A DNA stretch of 64,000 nucleotides from Cellulomonadaceae bacterium (GTDB lineage Bacteria; Actinomycetota; Actinomycetes; Actinomycetales; Cellulomonadaceae): the NCBI GenBank assembly GCA_031256435.1, contig JAIRQO010000039.1, forward strand, positions 30,167-94,166, in the 5' to 3' direction. Under the pieces are notes generated by a model. It was not told where the DNA came from. It searched no databases and saw only the letters and a list, made by a program, of their open reading frames with translations. Each line of letters starts with the position of its first letter. The first letter of the stretch is position 1. Shown piece after piece: positions 59,094 to 64,000 of this stretch. Made by a program: the position numbers and the translations under genes.

Positions 59094-60016
59094 TCATGAG
59101 TTCCATGACCGTTGCCCCTGAATTTGACAGGGTTCCGCAGACGCTGAATCACAAAGCGCCGATGCACTGGTCTCAACCGATTGTGTACCTGGTGGCCGTG
59201 ATTGCGGCTGCCGTGTCCATCATCCCGGTGAGTTTTGTGGTGCTCGGTGGATTCCGCACCAACATCCAGTTGTTGGAGAGCCCCGCCGGGTTCCCCAACC
59301 CGTGGATTTTCTCCAACTACGCCCAGATCCTGGTGGGCCGCAACGCCTCCGTGTTCTGGGGTTCCGTTGCAGCCTCCGTGTTTGTGGCACTGATGACGGT
59401 GCTGTTGGTGGTGGTGTTGGGAACCTCCGTGGCCTACGCGATTGCCCGCATGAACCTGCGCGGCGCCGGCGCCTTGTTTGCCGTGTTTGCGGCGGGCCTG
59501 ATGTTCCCGGCCACCATTGCCATCCTCCCCACGTGGGTGATCCTGCGTGAGATTGGACTGCTGGGAAACCATATGGGCGTGGTGATTCCACAGGTAGCGT
59601 TTGCGCTGCCTACCACCGTGGTGATCCTCACCCCGTTCCTCAAAGCCATCCCCAAGGAAATGGAAGAGGCCGCCTACCTGGACGGATGTACCAGGACGGG
59701 GTTCTTCTTCCGGATCCTGTTGCCGTTGTCCAAGCCAGGCATGGTGACCGTGGGCGTGCTGGCCTTTGTGGGTTCCTGGAACGCCTACATGCTGCCACTG
59801 TTTGTGTTGCAGGTGGGTGGAGCGAACGTTCAGATTGCTGGCTTGGATCTGAGTAGAACCTTGCCGTTGGGCGTTCAGCAATTCCAGTCACAATGGTCCA
59901 CCAACGTGACCCTGGTGATGGCCTTCACCTCGTTGGCCGTCATCCCGGCACTGGTGTTCTTCCTCACCATGGAGAAGCACATTGTGAACGGTTTGGCTGG
60001 AGCCGTGAAGGGCTAG
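59090..60016 (+). CDS. Sugar ABC transporter permease (MalG-like)
   Basis: EEAAYLDGCTRTGFFFRILLPLSKPGM loop. Confidence 0.92.
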   Translation: MIMSSMTVAPEFDRVPQTLNHKAPMHWSQPIVYLVAVIAAAVSIIPVSFVVLGGFRTNIQLLESPAGFPNPWIFSNYAQILVGRNASVFWGSVAASVFVALMTVLLVVVLGTSVAYAIARMNLRGAGALFAVFAAGLMFPATIAILPTWVILREIGLLGNHMGVVIPQVAFALPTTVVILTPFLKAIPKEMEEAAYLDGCTRTGFFFRILLPLSKPGMVTVGVLAFVGSWNAYMLPLFVLQVGGANVQIAGLDLSRTLPLGVQQFQSQWSTNVTLVMAFTSLAVIPALVFFLTMEKHIVNGLAGAVKG

Positions 60017-60023
60017 TTTCCGC

Positions 60024-61625
60024 ATGACAAACCTAGGGGTGGCCTCAGTGAGTGATCTTGCTGAGGCCACCCCTTTGTCACGCCTGCGGCATCTGGACTT
60101 CCTGCGCGCACTGGCCATCGTGGCGGTGGTGCTGGGTCATTGGTTCCTGATGACCGTGGCGCGCCTGCCTGATGGCGGGCTGACCGGGTACAACGCGCTG
60201 CCACTGCTGGAAGATTTCTGGTGGCTGACCTGGCTGTTTCAGGTGATGCCGCTGTTCTTCTTTGTGGGTGGTGCGGGGAACGGGATTTCCTGGGGGCGGC
60301 GGCGCGACGATGGAGTGGCGGCGTGGCTGTTGGGACGCTCCGGGCGCCTCTTTCCTCCTGTGACGCTGCTCCTGGGCGCGATGCTGCTGGGCGTTGTGGT
60401 GGCTCAATGGCTGGCGGTGGACGAGCGATTCCTGGCCGAGGCCGTGGGCGTCATCATCCTGCCGCTGTGGTTCCTGGTGGTCTACATTGCGGTGATTGTG
60501 CTGACCCCGGTGATGTGCTGGTTGCATCGACGATGCGGCGCTGGTGTGCTTGGTGTGATGATTGCGGCTGTGGCGTTGCTGGACATTCCGCGCGTTGCCC
60601 TCGGCGTGGAGGCGTGGGGATACGCGAACTATGCCTTTGGCTGGCTGGTGATCTACCAGGCGGGCATTGTGTGGGGTGAGATTGCCGGGGGTGATTCGTC
60701 GAAGATTCGCATACGCGTTCACCCCGCCGTGCTGTTCTTGGGATCACTCGCGATGCTGGTGTTGCTGACCGTGGTGGGGCCGTATCCCGTGCCGATGGTG
60801 GCCGTGCCTCAGACCACCATCAACAACCCCTCTCCCCCTACGCTGGCGTTCTTGGCCCTTGCGGGGGTGCAGGTAGGGTTTGCCGCGTGGGTGGCTGGGC
60901 CGGTGGACCGGTGGTTGACGCGTTCCCGGTTCGCCTGGCGTGCAACGATTGCCGTGAACGCTGTGGTGATGACCCTGTTCTTGTGGCACATGGTGGCGGC
61001 GTTCCTGGCGGCGCTGGTGATGGTGGGCGTGGGGTGGTTGCCGGATTCCGACGTGGGGACGTCCGGATGGTGGCTGGGGCGGTTGCCCTGGATGGCTGCG
61101 ATTGCTGTGGTCATGGCTGGGTTGCTGGTGACGGTGGGGCGCTGGGAAGCGCGCGGGCTGCGGCGTGGCGGGGTTCGGCGTGGCAGGGTTCGGCGTGGGC
61201 CCGGATCGGTGCGGCGTGGCGGGCAGCCGATCCCGGATTCGACGACACCGGAACGTGATCACCCCGCTCACCTTCGTCGTGGGCCCGGATCAGTGCCGCT
61301 CAGCCGTTCTGGGCCCGGATCACTCACCCAAAGCGGCGTATTAGGTGAGCAAACCGGGCCCACAGCGTTCGGAACGGAGAAATCCGGGCCCACGACGGCG
61401 CGAGATTGGGCAGGCCGGGTCCTGACCTCCACTCCGGTGGTGTCCGCCGCGTACGTCACCGCAGCCCTGGGCATGATGTGGCAGAACTCGGTGGGACTCG
61501 GCCCGCACGGCCCCTTCATGGTCCCTACCGGCGCCCTGATCCTGGTCTTCGCCGCAGCAACTGTCCTCTGGCTCGGGCGGCTGTGCGTGGGCCGTTCCGG
61601 GATCATTCCACGGGTGCGTAGGTGA
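60024..61625 (+). CDS. Acyltransferase-3-like membrane protein
   Basis: LRHLDFLRALAIVAVVLGHWFLM; multi-TM. Alternative start GTG 60048. Confidence 0.75.
   Translation: MTNLGVASVSDLAEATPLSRLRHLDFLRALAIVAVVLGHWFLMTVARLPDGGLTGYNALPLLEDFWWLTWLFQVMPLFFFVGGAGNGISWGRRRDDGVAAWLLGRSGRLFPPVTLLLGAMLLGVVVAQWLAVDERFLAEAVGVIILPLWFLVVYIAVIVLTPVMCWLHRRCGAGVLGVMIAAVALLDIPRVALGVEAWGYANYAFGWLVIYQAGIVWGEIAGGDSSKIRIRVHPAVLFLGSLAMLVLLTVVGPYPVPMVAVPQTTINNPSPPTLAFLALAGVQVGFAAWVAGPVDRWLTRSRFAWRATIAVNAVVMTLFLWHMVAAFLAALVMVGVGWLPDSDVGTSGWWLGRLPWMAAIAVVMAGLLVTVGRWEARGLRRGGVRRGRVRRGPGSVRRGGQPIPDSTTPERDHPAHLRRGPGSVPLSRSGPGSLTQSGVLGEQTGPTAFGTEKSGPTTARDWAGRVLTSTPVVSAAYVTAALGMMWQNSVGLGPHGPFMVPTGALILVFAAATVLWLGRLCVGRSGIIPRVRR
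60036..60073 (+). terminator. Strong hairpin after ABC permease operon, overlapping the start of the acyltransferase gene
   Basis: GGGGTGGCCTCAG-N12-CTGAGGCCACCCC followed by TTTGT. Confidence 0.7.
61195..61397. repeat. Type C palindromic repeats (CGTGGGCCCGGAT) inside the acyltransferase gene
   Basis: GTGGGCCCGGATC at 61195; CGTCGTGGGCCCGGAT 61275-61290 with perfect inverted copy ATCCGGGCCCACGACG 61382-61397; further copy at 61310. Confidence 0.75.
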
Positions 61626-63315
61626 ACTTCTCCAGGCGAACCTCGCATGGAGGGTCGCTGGGGGAATCGCGGATGGCAATCGCGCCGATCCATAGGCCCA
61701 GGAATCCGCCGGTGGCCACGGTATCCAGGGTCCGCCCGTCCACCGTGTGGAGCGGAACAAACGCACCGACCTCCCCCAACTCAGCGCGCCCGCCATCCCC
61801 GTACTCCCCCAGTTCAGCATTCCCCCCATCCCCACGGCCATCCCGCCCGTCCTCCCCCATCACGCCAAACGTGTAGTCCTGCCCCCGCACCTGCAACGCC
61901 AACGTGATGCGGGAAATCTCGGCATACTCCGTCCCCGGCAACCCCTGGTTGTTGACCTCGGCCGTCACCCCGCCCTGAGCATGATCCACCACCACTGAGA
62001 ACGGACCCCGGCTTTCCTTGTCCTGCGGCGGCCGCAACGAAATCGCCGCAAAGTCCTTCTCGGACTGCCGCACCAGCAGCCCCACCGCATTTCCGCGCAG
62101 CAAGCCACTGAACGTGAATTCCGCAGTGACATCCACGTCACGGTCACACTGCCGCACCCCCAGGAACGCCGGCGTCCCCACATCCCTAGTCCCCACGGGA
62201 CTCGTGGCGAGGACCCACGCGGAGCCGTCACGGCGGGCAAAGGTATCCCACGGCTCCCGCAAGGTAGTCCAACGCAGATCGCCGGGGTCGAGGGCGGTTC
62301 CGCACGGCTCAGCGCTCATTGTCCCTGGTGTTTTTCCTGCGACGATGGAGGCGAAAGGCACCTCCACGGAGCATGTCACTTTCCCTACGCCGGGCGCCAA
62401 AACGGGCCAGCCGTCCTCCCAGGTCACGGGCACCAGGAACGTTTCCCGGCCGAGGTTGTAGTGGTAGCCTCCGTAGGGTCGCATCCCCAAAAGCACCGCC
62501 CACCAGGAACCGTCCGGAGCCTCCACCAGGTCCGCGTGGCCCACGCCAATGATGCTCTGACCCTGGCCCAGGTGTCGGTGGGTGAGGATGGGGTTGGCTT
62601 TGTTGCCCTCGTAGGGGCCAGTCACGGACTGCGAGCGCGCCACCACCACAGCGTGGTGAATTTCGGTTCCGCCCTCGGCGGTCAGAAGGTAGTACGTGCC
62701 GTCGCGTTGGTAGATATGCGGCGCTTCTGTCCACACGCCACCGCGCACCGCGCCGTCCCAGATCACGTACTCCGGCCCAGTCAATTGCATCGCCTGGGGA
62801 TCCAGTTCCCGGAGCCACACCTCGCACTGGTCATGCCATGCGGCCCGGTCAGCGGGGATGAGCCTGTTAGCGTGAGCCCACACCCGTCCATCGTCGTCGA
62901 AAAATAACGATGGATCACACCCGTCCACATCGAGAAACACGGGGTCGCTCCACGGGCCGGCGGCGTCCGTGGCGGTGACGATGAAGTTGCCGCGGCCTGG
63001 CGCGTGGGTGATGGGGCTGCCCTGGTCTACCAGGGTGCAGATCACCCAGAACGTGCCTTGGTGGTGGCGGATGGTGGGCGCATAGAGGCCGCCTGACGAG
63101 GCGATTCCTGTGAAATCCAGCATGCCAGCGCGGTCAATGACGTGGCCTATCTGGTCCCAGTGGGCCAAGTCACGGCTACGGAAAATCGGCAGGCCGGGGA
63201 AATATTCAAAGGAGGAACAGACCAGGAAGAACTCCTCCCCCACGCGGCAGATGCTTGGGTCCGGGTAGCAGCCGGGCAGGATGGGGTTGGTCACGCGGGG
63301 CATGGTGAGGCTCAC
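61603..63315 (-). CDS. Glycoside hydrolase family 43 (beta-xylosidase/alpha-arabinofuranosidase-type)
   Basis: NPILPGCYPDPSICRVGEEFFLVCSSFEYFPGLPIFRSRDLAHWDQIGHVIDR; 3' end overlaps the convergent acyltransferase by 23 bp. Confidence 0.92.
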   Translation of the reverse strand: MSLTMPRVTNPILPGCYPDPSICRVGEEFFLVCSSFEYFPGLPIFRSRDLAHWDQIGHVIDRAGMLDFTGIASSGGLYAPTIRHHQGTFWVICTLVDQGSPITHAPGRGNFIVTATDAAGPWSDPVFLDVDGCDPSLFFDDDGRVWAHANRLIPADRAAWHDQCEVWLRELDPQAMQLTGPEYVIWDGAVRGGVWTEAPHIYQRDGTYYLLTAEGGTEIHHAVVVARSQSVTGPYEGNKANPILTHRHLGQGQSIIGVGHADLVEAPDGSWWAVLLGMRPYGGYHYNLGRETFLVPVTWEDGWPVLAPGVGKVTCSVEVPFASIVAGKTPGTMSAEPCGTALDPGDLRWTTLREPWDTFARRDGSAWVLATSPVGTRDVGTPAFLGVRQCDRDVDVTAEFTFSGLLRGNAVGLLVRQSEKDFAAISLRPPQDKESRGPFSVVVDHAQGGVTAEVNNQGLPGTEYAEISRITLALQVRGQDYTFGVMGEDGRDGRGDGGNAELGEYGDGGRAELGEVGAFVPLHTVDGRTLDTVATGGFLGLWIGAIAIRDSPSDPPCEVRLEKFTYAPVE

Positions 63316-63827
63316 CCTTCGGGCATTGGACGAGGAACCGGAACCGCGATGACACGCACCAGAGCGGTGAGGCCCACGTAGTCATGGGGGTTGGTGGTGT
63401 AGAGAGGCAGGCCGTTGGAAGCAGCCGCGGAAGCGATCATCAGGTCGGCGATTCGGCGGCGGGGTTGCCGCCCGATGGCCAGCACTGCTGCGGACACCCT
63501 GCCGTACAGGCGGGCAGCGGCGGCGTCAAACGGCAGGGGATCGAACTCGTGCTCCACGCGCTGGAGAATATCCATTCTGCGAGACCGCTCAGTGATTGCC
63601 TCGGGTGAATCACCCGTGACGTGATGGATGCCTGCCGAGAGTTCGGCAAGGGTGACGGCCGAGATTGCCAGATCACGAGGCAATGACGCCGGGTTGATGT
63701 GATTGCGAAGAATGATGATATTGGTGTCCACCAGGCCACGCGCTGCGGGGGATGGCGCAGTGTGTGCTGGGCCTTGAGGTGCTTGTGCTGCGTGCACCGA
63801 TTCAGTGGGTGAAGACTCAGCGGGCAT
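63312..63827 (-). CDS. PIN-domain toxin (VapC-like)
   Basis: GLVDTNIIILRNHINPASLPRDLAISAVTLAELSAGIHH...ADLMIASAAASNGLPLYTTNPHDY; start revised to 63827. Confidence 0.87.
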   Translation of the reverse strand: MPAESSPTESVHAAQAPQGPAHTAPSPAARGLVDTNIIILRNHINPASLPRDLAISAVTLAELSAGIHHVTGDSPEAITERSRRMDILQRVEHEFDPLPFDAAAARLYGRVSAAVLAIGRQPRRRIADLMIASAAASNGLPLYTTNPHDYVGLTALVRVIAVPVPRPMPEG

Positions 63828-64000
63828 ACGGGTCCTCCATCGAGGAGTCAAGGAAGGCGTCCTGATCAGCGCGGAACCGGTCAAGATCAATCGAGGGCGC
63901 CGTGACAGACATCGCAGCGAAATCTTCCCGAGACACAAAAGTCCGGCGCCGCCTGAGGGGAACCAACTCACCGATCTCCCGTCCATCACGAGTCACCACA
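63817..64000 (-). CDS. Antitoxin (Phd/VapB-like), N-terminus beyond window edge
   Basis: VVTRDGREIGELVPLRRRRTFVSREDFA...; overlaps vapC start by 11 bp. Confidence 0.7.
   Translation of the reverse strand, partial: VVTRDGREIGELVPLRRRRTFVSREDFAAMSVTAPSIDLDRFRADQDAFLDSSMEDPYAR

Overview
High-GC actinobacterial-type chromosomal window (about 50 supported features). Housekeeping blocks: ppdK with its regulatory protein; trnW-secE-nusG-rplK-rplA; rpmG-MFS, murB; a tRNA Met/Thr/Tyr cluster; rsmI/PMT; htpX; an FprA-type reductase; a sugar ABC transporter; GH43. Accessory content: two loci of secreted proteins, each beside a LuxR-type HTH regulator; a MacB-like ABC exporter with a peptidoglycan-binding adaptor; two giant divergent surface proteins (2125 and 3157 aa); three PIN-type toxin-antitoxin pairs; and several families of dispersed palindromic repeats. 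Strongest leads: (1) a ~50-bp TGGCCAC-containing block present three times, each next to a LuxR-type regulator and each oriented toward a secreted or membrane ORF; (2) a 43-aa His/Cys-rich secreted prepeptide gene (15445-15576) missing from the ORF track, heading a peptide / permuted papain-fold amidase-like / lipoprotein cluster; (3) dispersed hairpin repeats that are normally intergenic but also occur in frame inside nusG, a PMT glycosyltransferase and the C-terminus of the giant surface protein, with a different palindromic repeat inside an acyltransferase; (4) long direct repeats flanking a 3-kb surface-protein gene. All calls come from reading the sequence and the supplied translations; no database search was possible.
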